Source: Nannochloropsis oceanica (Eukaryota; Sar; Eustigmatophyceae; Eustigmatales; Monodopsidaceae). From it: a stretch of 64,000 nt of DNA. Under the pieces are notes generated by a model. That model made no database searches, had not been told where the DNA came from, and worked only from the letters and a program-made list of their open reading frames with translations. Location: assembly GCA_004519485.1 (NCBI GenBank), contig CP038117.1, positions 1,135,001-1,199,000 of the forward strand, read 5' to 3'. This document shows positions 10,328 through 21,400 of the stretch, piece after piece (positions within the stretch are counted from its first letter, which is position 1; every line of letters begins with the position of its first letter). Position numbers and translations under genes: made by a program.

Positions 10328-12202
10328 CTATTCTTCTTCTTCTTCTTCTGCTTCATCATCATCACCACCATTATCATAGTCTTCCGCTTCTACAAATTCT
10401 TCATCCTCCTCTGCATCCTCGTGTTCTTCCATCTCCTCCTCCTCCTGCTCCTCCTCTTCCTCCTCCATCATCATCTCCTCCATCCCTTCCTCCCCCAGCT
10501 TTTCTCTTTCATTTCCCGCTTGCGTCTCCATGCTCAATCCCTCATCCTCATCGTCCTCGTACTCGTCATCCTCTTCCTCTCCCCTCCCTCCTCCCGCCCC
10601 CCTAAGATCTGACATCGATGGCGGTGGTCCCATCGGGGGGGGCACCACCCCACCACCCTCACCATACAACCGCTCCAAATATGCCTGCTCATCAAACGTC
10701 AACAATACCTGCTGCGGCGCTGACAGCAAGGCAGACGAGAATCCACCCACCAGCGGCGAGACGGCCATCATCTCCCACGCCACTTTTGCTCCATACCTGA
10801 ACGGTTTCAACTGTAGCAAGAAAACCCCCGGGACCATGCACAGCAATAACGGCTTCCACGGCCCTTGTGCTCCAAATTTTCCGAACAAATAAGCAGCAAA
10901 TGCGTACCTACACGTACGTCCCCAGTCAAAATTCAACTGCACTGCCAGGGACTTGACAATCTCCTCCAACCCCGGCACACCTAACTCCCGCACCACAGCA
11001 CTGATCAAATATGGGTTCGGTTTGACTGGAGAAGGAGGGGGCATCTCCTGCTCATGCTGTTTAAGATATTCTTTCAACATGATCACCTCGTCTTTCATCC
11101 TCCTCGTCCTGGCCTCCTCCCCCCCTTCCTCCTCGTCCTCCTCGTCCTCCTCCTCGTCCTCCTCTCCTTCCGTCGGTCTCCCCCTCAATAAATGCTCATC
11201 CAGCGCCTGGATCGCATATCGAAGCCCCACGGCATTCGCGGCATAAAATAAGGGCTGTTTGAAATCAAGTGATTCAAATCGAACCTTCAACGCCAACATC
11301 CCCTCATAATCCAAATGAGGAAGAGGGGGGGGCATGTCCAGCACGATAGGCAACGCCACCGCTGGCCGCCCTCCAATCCTCCCTTCCTCTTCCTCGTCGT
11401 CCTCTTTGTCTTGTCGCATTACATCCCCGACCAGCTCCGCGTCTTGAAGCTTCCGGCCTGCGTAGAATAAACGCTGTAGTCTCACGGGTGGACTGCCACT
11501 CATCTGCTTCTGCAAGATTTGCTTCACGTCAGCAATTGTTGTGTTGCTCCCATCGAGCACCAAATCCAGTTTTTGGTCCATATCTTTAAAGCCTGAATCG
11601 GTCTTTACCAAGACTTTGATGCGATCTGGTGGCGCTGGTGATGGGGATCGCTGCTGCCTCGCTGCTTTATCCGCTGCTGCCCCGTCGACGCCATCTCCAA
11701 ACGCAAGGTTCTGGAAAGGGTCTTCATGCGCGGAAGATCCTCCACGCTGCGCTTTCAGCCAGCAAAACGAAAGCCTCCTTCTATCATCCGAAGGTGCTGG
11801 TGCTTCTGCTGTAGATGCTGCTGCAGCTTGTTCTCCTCTTTCTTCTCCCCCCCTTTTTCTTCTCCGCGCCGTGGGTGATAACGGCGCTGAATTCCCACTC
11901 CTATTACTGCTGCTGCTGCTACTACTACTACTTCTACTACTTCTACTTCTACTACTGCGGATATGCGCCATCTTTGACGCTCCTTGTCCTCGTCCCATGC
12001 GCATCCATGACGGCAGCGGGTGCTGCCGACCTCCTGGTCGTGTTGCTAGCCTCCCCCTCCCTATTCCGCCTGCTACTCCACCTGCTACTGCGCCTACCGT
12101 CGCTAACATGCTGCCCAGCAAGAGTGCCACCGTGCCCAGAGCTAACCGTCGTCTGACTCGTAGTGGTGGGAGTGGGGGTGGGCTTGGAGCGTCGCTGCTC
12201 AT
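10328..12202 (-). CDS. Ubiquitin-like-domain membrane protein with acidic C-terminal tail
   Basis: Single exon, 624 residues, ATG at 12202. I do not recognise the family. A transmembrane or signal-anchor segment sits at residues 20-46 (LALGTVALLLGSMLATVGAVAGG). A Ser/Arg-rich linker follows. A ubiquitin-like fold is likely at about 194-265 (IKVLVKTDSGF ... TIADVKQILQKQ ... RLFYAGRKLQD). An acidic insert and a helical region come next (residues 300-440). Then there is a hydrophobic patch (WKPLLLCMVPGVFLLQLKPF and PLVGGFSSALLSA) that may be one or two membrane passes. The last roughly 110 residues are nearly all Glu/Asp. The N-terminal leader has no obvious Ala-Phe plastid motif. A role as a membrane-tethered ubiquitin-like adaptor is only a guess from the architecture. 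Confidence 0.7.
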   Translation of the reverse strand: MSSDAPSPPPLPPLRVRRRLALGTVALLLGSMLATVGAVAGGVAGGIGRGRLATRPGGRQHPLPSWMRMGRGQGASKMAHIRSSRSRSSRSSSSSSSSSNRSGNSAPLSPTARRRKRGGEERGEQAAAASTAEAPAPSDDRRRLSFCWLKAQRGGSSAHEDPFQNLAFGDGVDGAAADKAARQQRSPSPAPPDRIKVLVKTDSGFKDMDQKLDLVLDGSNTTIADVKQILQKQMSGSPPVRLQRLFYAGRKLQDAELVGDVMRQDKEDDEEEEGRIGGRPAVALPIVLDMPPPLPHLDYEGMLALKVRFESLDFKQPLFYAANAVGLRYAIQALDEHLLRGRPTEGEEDEEEDEEDEEEGGEEARTRRMKDEVIMLKEYLKQHEQEMPPPSPVKPNPYLISAVVRELGVPGLEEIVKSLAVQLNFDWGRTCRYAFAAYLFGKFGAQGPWKPLLLCMVPGVFLLQLKPFRYGAKVAWEMMAVSPLVGGFSSALLSAPQQVLLTFDEQAYLERLYGEGGGVVPPPMGPPPSMSDLRGAGGGRGEEEDDEYEDDEDEGLSMETQAGNEREKLGEEGMEEMMMEEEEEEQEEEEMEEHEDAEEDEEFVEAEDYDNGGDDDEAEEEEEE

Positions 12203-12906
12203 TGTGTCTTGAGGGTGAGGAGGAGCACCCTGCTTGGCTGAGTTGCAGCTCTCCTTGCCTGAAGAGGGATTTTATCAAGGGAAGGAACTTTGAGTGTTAC
12301 AATATTTTATGCTTGAAATCATGTCTCTTATTGGACAGATGCTAGGGAGTGGGTACAGCACTCTGTCACGCTGTCCGGAAGCCACACGCAACCGAGAGGG
12401 TTGATTTGCGTGAGGCAAACGTGCAGTACCCATCCGTCGCTTTTTTGAGAAAAAAAGGGAGGAGGGGAAGGGGCCGAATGTGTTGTTTCACAGTTCTCCA
12501 CGACGTGGAGCCTATGTGTCCAGATACATAGAAGGTTGAGGGTGAGAAGAATGAGAGAGGCGGCACCAGTATTAAGAGTAGTACCAAATAAAACCGAACC
12601 AAACCATCCCTCAACCACAGATAGCCGTTTTCAATCGCGCCGCTGCTGTATCGATAAATCTCGTTTATCTACACAGCCTGTTGCCTCCCCCAATTTGCCT
12701 AACCCTGGTCCCACGACTATGCCCACGATCACTGAGGCGGTCGACGACGGGAGTGGGAAAAAGCAGCGGAAGCAAATGGCTGCCGACAAGCCCCTCAGGG
12801 AGGGCGACTTGTAACCTGGAGCCGCATAGAATGTGTCTGCGTACTCCTTCCCTCACTCTCATTCCATCTTTTTAAACCCATATCATCACGTAGGACACTT
12901 GCAGTC
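12203..12906. other. Divergent intergenic (bidirectional promoter) region
   Basis: Separates the minus-strand ubiquitin-like protein from the plus-strand GTPase and should contain both promoters. Short ORFs are present but unconvincing. Confidence 0.5.
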
Positions 12907-15285
12907 ATGACGAGGAAGCGGCTGACGCCACCAATACAGCTCAGCCATCCAAGGAGACCAAGGACGTTGCCTAGCCTCCCCACCAGTAGCTGTCTATCCC
13001 TCATCATCACTGCAACCTTACTCCTCGAGCTGGTCGTTACCCTCCTGCGACCCACAACCACCGTTGCTACCTTAAGCGCACCCTCCTCTAAGCTGTGGGG
13101 CCCTCAGAGCCGCCCATGTTCCTTGCACGCAGCGCGAGGGGGGGGGGTAGGGTCCAGTAAGAGCAGCAGCAGTCCGCCTCCCGCCCATCCAACCCCTGCT
13201 CGACAAAGGAAAGAGGAGGAAAATGAGGCACATTTTTTTTTTACCATCGGAGAACGCTTTCAGTCAATGGTGACGCACGAATGCCACCTCGAAGAGGCGG
13301 ACGTGGAGGATCAGCAGGAGGAGGAGGGGGAGGAGGAGGAAAAGAAGCAAGCAACCTGGCGGACACAAGGCATACAGAGTTTTGCAGAGGAGGAGGAGTT
13401 GTACACCGCATTGCAATATGGCGTGGTGGCCATTGTTGGCCCACAAGCAAGTGGGAAATCCACCTTATTGAATGCTTTGTTTGGAACAAGGTTTCCGGTG
13501 CTTAATGTGAGGGATGCAGGGGCGGGAAGGAGGACGACGAGGGGCGTTTGGGTTGACCTTGGCAGCGAGAAAGGGAGTAGCTGCAACAGTGCCAGCAGTA
13601 GTAGCAGTCCAACAGCAACCTTATCGTCTGCTTGCCAAAGTCAAAGACCGCTGGTGGTCCTGGACACGGAAGGGTTGGAAAGCGTGGCACGTGGGGAGGG
13701 GAGCGACCTCTTCGATCGGCAGCTCTCCGCGCTAGCAGTAACGGCCGCCGACGTTATCATTTTAAATGTATGGGCGAGGGATATTAGAGGGGGCCGGATG
13801 GGAGGGGAGCTGCATGCATCGTTGCTGCAGACATTGATCGAGCGGACGACGACGGTGACGACGAGGAGCTCGAGTGGAAGGGCGAGTGAAGGAGGAAAGA
13901 AAAAGAAAGAAGAGAAAGAGAATCAGGGAAAGACAGTAGCAACAACAACCACGACGAAGACCACTGTCTCTAGACTGACCAAGAGGAGGAAGGCGTTGGT
14001 GGTGGTCTTGAGGGACTCAGAGCAGCTGGATGGAGACGCGGCGGGGGCCCTGGGCATCGTCACGCGCTGCCTTGAAGAGGCTTACGCTGCTCTGGGACAC
14101 CCCCCCCCTTCCTCCTCCTCTTCCTTCTCCTCCTTTTCCGCCTCTTTAGTGAAAGGATCGAAGAAATCGACCACGACGAAGAAGGAGGGAGGGAAAGCAG
14201 AGGAAGGGGGGTTGGACGTACGGGTGGTAGCAATGCCTTCCAGAGAATTCCAGCCAAGTGCGTTCGAAGAGGCAGTGCAAGAGCTTCGACGCACTCTCCT
14301 GCTCTTTGACCGAGAATCGTCAGCAAACGCAACAGGGATCGGAAGAGCTGAATTGTCAACAATCAAGACGAAGAAGCCGTCCTCCTGGTCAGAAGCACCC
14401 ACGCAGCTCTTCCAACCGGTACCTCTTTCCGAATTCCCCGCCTTCGCCGCTGAGCTCTGGGCCTCCATCATCCAGGAAAGTGCCGGAGGGATGGTTGGAG
14501 ACAGCCCTGCCTCCCTCCCGTCCCCCTCAAAGCGAGGAACGGACGAAGAAGAGATCCAAGCCTTCATTCGTCGGAAGGTGGTGGAAAGCATTGTCCAGGA
14601 GGCGGAGAAACGCATCGAGAGATTGGGGCATAAGGTAGAGGCAGCTGCCAGTGAGATGCCCATTTTAGAATACGGCCGCGACGCCGACAGCATCATTACC
14701 TCCTCACTCAAATCGCTCTCGGTCCGCCTTCCTCCCTCTGCTGCTGCTGCTGCTGCTGCTGCCACGACCGCGGAATCTGATGTCATTGCCGCACTCACGC
14801 GCCGACTTGCTCCCTCCTTCCGCCAACACCTCGACGCCCTGAACGAGTATTACTTTGCAAAATTCCAAGACCGTTTTACTGGCCTCTTTCTCCCTGTACG
14901 TGCCTTGGACAAGGAGGCGACGTCCATAACAAAAGACGTGAGCACCGCCTTCCAAAAAGCGGCCGAAGCAGCTGTTCCAGCTTCCGTAGGGCGGAGGAAG
15001 GGAAGGATGCAGGGGTGGGAGTGGGAATGGGCGTTAGAACGGTTGAAGGATGAGATGGACTTGGAAGTGGCGGATCGGAGGATGGAGGTGGAGGTTCTTT
15101 TTCCAGGGGAGGAAGAGTTGGAGATGGGGAGGAGCCGGTTCCTGAGGAAGTCATGGTGGAAGAAGGTGGTACTCAAGGCGGCTGTGTTGTACGTAAACTA
15201 CTTGCAGACAGTCCACGCTGCACAAGGCATGGCCCGGGCGGCGAAAAGGAGACAGGAAAAATATCCTCCAATTCCCATGTTCTAG
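12907..15285 (+). CDS. RHD3/Sey1/atlastin-like dynamin-superfamily GTPase
   Basis: Single exon, 792 residues. The GTPase domain resembles the ER-fusion GTPases RHD3 and Sey1. The P-loop GPQASGKSTLL is at about residue 178. RRTTRGVW serves as G2. VLDTEGLES followed by ARGEGSDLFDRQLSALA serves as G3. LRDSEQLD (about residue 370) is the RD-type G4. The following VVAMPSREFQPSAFEEAVQELR matches the end of the family's G domain. A helical region then runs to the C-terminus. Unusually, the hydrophobic segment is at the N-terminus (CLSLIITATLLLELVVTLL, residues 30-50), and the typical C-terminal two-pass hairpin is absent or reduced to one weak segment (VVLKAAVLYVNYLQTV). Asp/Ser/Lys-rich inserts interrupt the G domain. 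It could act in ER or plastid-envelope membranes. Confidence 0.8.
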   Translation: MTRKRLTPPIQLSHPRRPRTLPSLPTSSCLSLIITATLLLELVVTLLRPTTTVATLSAPSSKLWGPQSRPCSLHAARGGGVGSSKSSSSPPPAHPTPARQRKEEENEAHFFFTIGERFQSMVTHECHLEEADVEDQQEEEGEEEEKKQATWRTQGIQSFAEEEELYTALQYGVVAIVGPQASGKSTLLNALFGTRFPVLNVRDAGAGRRTTRGVWVDLGSEKGSSCNSASSSSSPTATLSSACQSQRPLVVLDTEGLESVARGEGSDLFDRQLSALAVTAADVIILNVWARDIRGGRMGGELHASLLQTLIERTTTVTTRSSSGRASEGGKKKKEEKENQGKTVATTTTTKTTVSRLTKRRKALVVVLRDSEQLDGDAAGALGIVTRCLEEAYAALGHPPPSSSSSFSSFSASLVKGSKKSTTTKKEGGKAEEGGLDVRVVAMPSREFQPSAFEEAVQELRRTLLLFDRESSANATGIGRAELSTIKTKKPSSWSEAPTQLFQPVPLSEFPAFAAELWASIIQESAGGMVGDSPASLPSPSKRGTDEEEIQAFIRRKVVESIVQEAEKRIERLGHKVEAAASEMPILEYGRDADSIITSSLKSLSVRLPPSAAAAAAAATTAESDVIAALTRRLAPSFRQHLDALNEYYFAKFQDRFTGLFLPVRALDKEATSITKDVSTAFQKAAEAAVPASVGRRKGRMQGWEWEWALERLKDEMDLEVADRRMEVEVLFPGEEELEMGRSRFLRKSWWKKVVLKAAVLYVNYLQTVHAAQGMARAAKRRQEKYPPIPMF

Positions 15286-16029
15286 ATTGTGGAGTGTTGT
15301 AGTGTCGGAGGGAGCTGCCAGAGGAAGAGGAATGAGAGGACGGGAAATATACTAAGACAGATGATTCGTGAAATGATTAGACACAAAGGCAACGTAGGTC
15401 GAAAAGACAAAAATGCACTCACTCACAGCATACCATACCTGAATGACAATAAAAAAAAGATCATAAACTAGAAGACATGACAGCACTGCAGCACTGTGGG
15501 TGCTAAGACGACCCAAGGCGACCTTTATCATGAAATCACCTCGTCCTCTCTATTTCTGTCTATCCTTTCTTTGTTTTTTCTTTCTTTCAATTTTTTCCTC
15601 GATCATATGAATGTTGACAGTATTAACATTTTGTCACTCCCGGGAGCGATTTTGGCTCGCTTACTTGCTGCGGTTGCTAGGTTTATACCTGATGTTTCTC
15701 GTGCTTGGCGTCGCACAGCACGTCCGAATACACGTTCTAATGTCCTTAGCTTTTTGCCTAACTTTCCAATATACCTTGGTGTCGTCCTTATGATGACGAA
15801 GTCGAACACTATTGCCTACTCTGTTTCTACATCCATCTCTCTTTTCTCCTCCGAAATACCCACTCCATCGTCTCTTTTCCCTCTGTCTATGACACCTCTC
15901 TTGCTTCTTGTGTATGCGTGTATGCGCGCGCGCGTATGTACACACATGTATTGGGACACCTTCACCGCCTATGAATGTAAAACATAAACCCTCCCTCTCT
16001 CCCTTTCTATCCCTCCCCCCTCCCTCTCC
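15286..16029. other. Convergent intergenic region
   Basis: Between the GTPase (+) and cupredoxin-like (-) stop codons. A purine-rich stretch follows the GTPase stop, and a CCCTCCC-rich stretch at 15990-16029 precedes the other stop. A 163-codon ORF at 15496-15987 is compositionally plain and matches nothing I recognise. Confidence 0.5.
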
Positions 16030-16935
16030 TTATAGCAAAGTGCGAGCATTTGTCGTACCATTCGACTGCTGCTGCTGTTGGTTCCTATGCTGCTCGCGGC
16101 CACGGTGCTTCCCTACCTTCCTCCCCCCTCCTTCTCCCTTTCCCCCTTCTCCTTCTCCTCCTTTATCTCTCCTCCCACGGTGATATGGCCCATATCTGTG
16201 TCCCCGCTTCCCGTCACATCTTCTCTCTCTCTGCCCTCCATCCCTTACCCCCCCTCCATCTCTCTTCCCTCCCCTTCCCTCCTCGCTATCCCTTGAGGAC
16301 GAGGAGCAGCCAACAGTGGAAGGGGAAACACTCCCCCTACATTCGACGACAAGAGAAGTATGAGGGGGAGGGAGGGAGCGAGGGTCACCATCCAGGCCGA
16401 GGCCGGGACGGATGACAAATATGCGAGTGTGGGCATCAAGTATGATATATCCCTTTTCAAGGGCAGCCATGGCTGCTGTCCACCTGGTACGGGAATCACC
16501 CTCAATCCGAGCGAGACAGCGAGTCTCAATTCGGAAGTAATTTTCCGCCCGTTCCGCCTTCCCTTTCTCAACTGCTGAGGTCAACGAGGGAGGAAGGGAA
16601 GGAGGGGGGTTTGTGGAGACATTGGGTTGAACGAGCAGCTCCAGGATTGCTCGTCCCTTGGTGCTGCCCTGGCCTTCCTCTACCGCCCCTGAGGTTGCCG
16701 CTGTCTCTGCTGTTGCTGCTGCTACTGCGTCCTCCTCTTCCTCCTCCTCCTCCTCCTCCTGCTCCTCCCCCACCACTACTACCACCTCTTCTTCTTCCTC
16801 CTCCTCCTTCTCCTCCTCTTCCTCCTCTACCTTCGCCACCTCCACGAGCTGCGTGGGAAACGCCGGAAAAGCCATCTCATAGCTATACATCTCCCGTTCC
16901 TCATACTCATAATCTCTCTCCCTCTTTCCCTCATA

Positions 16936-16966
<31 letters not shown>

Positions 16967-18240
16967 TGCTGCTCCCACCACCCCCCCTCTCGTTCCATAT
17001 CCCATCCCTGAACATTTTGGAACATCGCCACCTGCCTCGCGTCAAACGCACCGAAGCTCACCCTCTCATCCTGTCCCCCCCCCCGCTCCTCCCCTACCTC
17101 CTCCTCGTCGTCGTCCTCCTCTTCCTCCCCCTCCGCTCTCCAAAAGAAAGGCGCACTCAATGTCATGACACCCTCATGCTGATATACAGGCGTATGATAT
17201 ACAGGATAATATGTCCCTGACTGGTCATAATACCCACCCACACCTCCCCCCCTCCCTTCCTCCTCCCCCTCCCCCTCCTCCTCCTCCTCCCAACCCACAG
17301 TCTCCGCGTCATCATTTACTCCTTGGCTCTGCTGCTGCAGCAGCTGCTGGTACTGCACCTGGTAATGGTGGTCCTGCTGCAGCTGCTGCTGCAGGCGGGT
17401 GAAGATGTCAGGGGGAGGGACAGGGAGGGGGGGAAGGCCCGTTTCAGGAGAGGGATACATCATATATCCATGAGCAGCTGTCCAATACACAGGCACAGAT
17501 ATCATTCCACAGAACGTGTGGGTTGTGGTGGTGGTGGTACTGCATGTCCTATGCGAGGGAAATGACCCTTCCACTCTCTCCCTCCGTTCCTCCTCTGCTT
17601 CGGCAGCTTCGGCTCCGACAGCCGAGTTCGAGTGGATGATGGATATGGCCTTGGACCCTTCCCCCATCCCTGCCTCCTCCATCCCCTCCTCCCCCTCCTG
17701 CTCCTCCTCCCCCCTCTCTTCCTCGTCCTTCTCCGCAGCTACTTCATCAGCCATCACTACCTCCCGCTCTATCTCCTCTTCCTCTTCCTCCTCCTCTTCT
17801 TCCTCCTCCTCCTCCTCCTCCTCCTCCTCCTCCTCCTCCTCCTCCTCCTCCTCCTCCTCCTCCTCCTCCTCCTCCTCCTCCTCCTCCTCCTCCTCTTCCG
17901 TCTCCTCCGTGCCGATCTGCAGCTTTAAATACCCTATCTCAAGAACTGTCTCCTCCTTAACATCTCCCCTACCCCTCCCTTCTTCCCCCCTTGCCCCTTC
18001 TTCCTTACCCTCCTCCTCCTCCACCACCACCACCGCCACCCCCACCGCATCAGCTGACAAAGAAGCCAAAGCAATTTCCTTAGCCGCTGTCTCTCCCTCC
18101 TCCTCCCCCTGCCCCCCCCCAATCATCTCCCCCTCATCCTCCCTACCTTCTTTACCGCCCTCTCCCTCTTGCCTATCCTCCTCGACCGGCACCACACCCT
18201 CATCATGAGGCGCAAGCAAGACGTCTTCCCTTCCCTCCTC

Positions 18241-18280
<40 letters not shown>

Positions 18281-18294
18281 TCCTCCTGCTGCTC

Positions 18295-18331
<37 letters not shown>

Positions 18332-18381
18332 TCCTCCTCCTCCTCCTCCTCCTCATGCTGCTGCTGCTGCTGCTGTTGTTG

Positions 18382-18451
<70 letters not shown>

Positions 18452-18459
18452 TCCTCCTC

Positions 18460-18492
<33 letters not shown>

Positions 18493-21400
18493 CATCATAT
18501 TCCCCAGTATCTCAAGGGGGGAAGATGATCGTTTCTGCATTCCTCCCCCACTCCCTCCACCCGTTTTCTCTCCCTTCCTCCCCCCCTTCCTCCCTTTATT
18601 TTTCCCCTTCCCAGTTGCCTTGCCCTTCCTTGCTCCTGCTCCTGCTGCTGCTGCTGCTGCCGCGGCTGCCTCTCCTCTGACCACCACGATCTGATCCATC
18701 TCCTCAATCCACGCCTCATTGGGCTCAAACGGGATTTCCTCCTCCCATCTCTCTTCCTCCTTCTCTCCCTCCTCCCCTTCTTTTCCCTCCCCTTTGAGCC
18801 CCTTCCTCCCTCCCTTCCTCCTCCTACCAACGACAGCTGCTGTTGCTGCTCCCGTCGTCACCGATGAAACCTCCTCCTTCTCTCCCTCCCCACCCCCTTT
18901 GCAATCCTGCTCCTCTATCTTTCTGTCCCGCTCTCTTCCCCCCTCTTCTTCCTTCCCCCCTTCCAATACCTGCACCGGCAGCTGTCGAACTTTCAATCCC
19001 CCCATCGCCGCCTCCAAATCCACCATGTCCTCCTCCCCTTCCTCCCTCCCGTCCTCCTCCTCCTCATCGTCATCCGAAGCCTGGAAGTACCCCTCTGCAT
19101 TCCCCAGCACTACCTTCTGCCTCTGATTTCCATAAAAGGTAATCGCAGGGGCCATAGCGAGGGAGGGAGGGAGGGCATCCTTAAGGGTATACAGCTTGTT
19201 GGCGTGTGGGAGGAGGACGGAGGAAAAAGACGAGGAGGACAGCGAGGAAGGGAGCGGATGCACTACCTTGATACCGCACATAAGCGCGCCGACCACTTCG
19301 CATGCCACAATATGCATCCCCTCTTCCTTAAACGTATGGCAAAATAGTTCCAGTTGCCTTTCCCTCCCCCCCTCCCTCCCTCCCTCCCTCCCAGGCAGAA
19401 AAGAAAAGACATCTCCGGGACGAGGGCAGGAGGCTAGACGGACAGGGGCGGCACCTCCTTTTCCTTGACCATCGTGGAATTTATTCAACCCCACGATCAG
19501 ACGATGCAACTGCTGCTGCTTCTGCTGCTGTTGCGAGGAGGAGAAGGAGGAGGAGCAGGAAGGGAGGACTCGCTTGGTGGGGAGGTGGAGGACCCATTCG
19601 ACCGTTGTTCCAACGGGCACTGTAACGACCTCGGTCCCCAGTAACGTCTCATGCGTTAGCTGGACGCGGGGAAGGGTTAATCCCTCAGGGGCCCAAAGGG
19701 GATGGAGACCGTCTTTCGCCATCTTGGTCAGGGCGAGGAGGGAGAGGGAGGAGGAAGGGAGGGGGGTGAAGGCGGAGGTGGAATAGGGGCCAGTGGTGGT
19801 GGTAGTAGGAGAGGTGGTGATGTCGTAATTGTTGATTGTCTTATTGTTGTTATTAATGCTGGAGAAGAAAGGTTTCCTGGGCTTGGCGCTGGTGCAGGTG
19901 CGGAGAGGAGGGAAGCCGACATCTGTAGTCGTTGTGCTCCCCGTTTCTCCTGGATCAAAAGGCCCCATGGAGCTGCTGCTGCCGTTGCCGCTGCTGTGGT
20001 TGTTGTTGACGCTGGTGATGCTACAGGGCATATACAGATTCTCCTCCTCCTGCTTCGTCACAGTGCTGAAAGCAGCAGCAGCTGTACCACTCGTCTCTCC
20101 CTCCTTCCCTTCCAGCTTCACTCCATCCCATTCGTCCTCTTCATGCTTCCCACCCTTCCTCCGCTTCTTTCTCTTTTTCCTCTTCCTTCCTCCTTGTCCT
20201 CCTTCTCCATTTCCTACAGCCATATCATCCACCAAACCACCTCCCTCCTTCCCTCCCTCCTCCTTCAGCAAGGACGAGGGCGGGAGAGAAGGCCGCACCT
20301 CCAGAACCCCCCTCAGGTCTTCCGGGTAGTTTTGACAGCGGAGAAGCACCTTACCTCCTCCTTCGATCATGGTCCTTGTAAAGCCGGTGGTGGTCTCGGT
20401 CAGCTCTAACATCCATGTCTCGCCCCTCTGTAACGGTGGAGACTCAAACAATAAACAATAAACCCCGAGTTCCGCTCCTTGGGAGGAAATTGAGGGAGGA
20501 GAGGGGGTGGGAGGGGGGGACACCAAGCCCTGGATGACGTGTTCTTGACAGCCCATCGCATCGTCACCGACCTTCCACGTGACGGTGTCGCCAACGCCAA
20601 CCGTGAGAGAGGACGGCACGAACTGAAAATTTGAGATACGAATGGAATGCTCCGCCTTTTTCTTCCATTTTTCTCTTGAATGGTTCCCGCCTGCAGCAGT
20701 AGCGCTGGTGCTGTTGCTGGTACAGCCCTCTTTCACCAGTGCATGTAGTTGCGGCTCGGCTTGTCGCTGCTCTTCCTTTTCCATACCGCTGCTGCTGCTG
20801 CGCGAAGGTGGAGAAGCGGATGCAGAGAGGGAAGAGGAGGAGGACGAGGAGGAGGAGGAGGAGGAGGAGGAGGAGGAGGAGGAGGAGGAGGAGGAGGAGG
20901 AGGAGGAGGAGGAGGAGGAAGGCGAAGGGACCCATATTGGTCCTTCGCTATGGAGGCATGAGGAAGAAGGAATAAGGGTAGATGTCCCCTTGGATACATT
21001 CCGTCGCGGTGATGACGGTGGTAGTGGCGATGGCGGAGGCTGATAGGCGGAGGAGGTCGTGGTCCGGGAGGGGGGGGAGAAAGCAGAAGGCGCGAAGCAA
21101 GGCTCTTCAGGAAGAACGTCGATGGCGACACAGTCCGCGGGCACATTCTCTATTGCCCTTGAGTGGGAAGGGGAGGAAGGGCAATAAAAGGGCGCCTCAT
21201 GGATGAAAGTAGTACTCGTGAGGAGACGAGTAGTTTGCCTGGTGGTTCTGACGGGATTGTAGTTGCTGCTAGGCACAGTCATCGTCCCCGAAAGTATGCA
21301 TGACTCTTCTCCCTCCTCCATCAGCCCCACTTCTCCCTCCCCACTCTTTTCAAGCTGCGGCTGATGCTGTTGCCAATGTTGCTGCGCAGATTTCTCCTTG

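Noticed and set aside
15496-15987. 163-codon ORF in the convergent gap
   Set aside because: Mixed hydrophobic and Ser content without motif, on the strand opposite to the pyrimidine-rich 3' flank; probably chance.
17516-18528. Plus-strand ORFs of almost pure Ser or Leu (for example 17516-18208 and 18169-18528)
   Set aside because: They are the opposite strand of the poly-Glu/poly-Gln repeats of the minus-strand cupredoxin-like gene; triplet repeats stay open in every frame.
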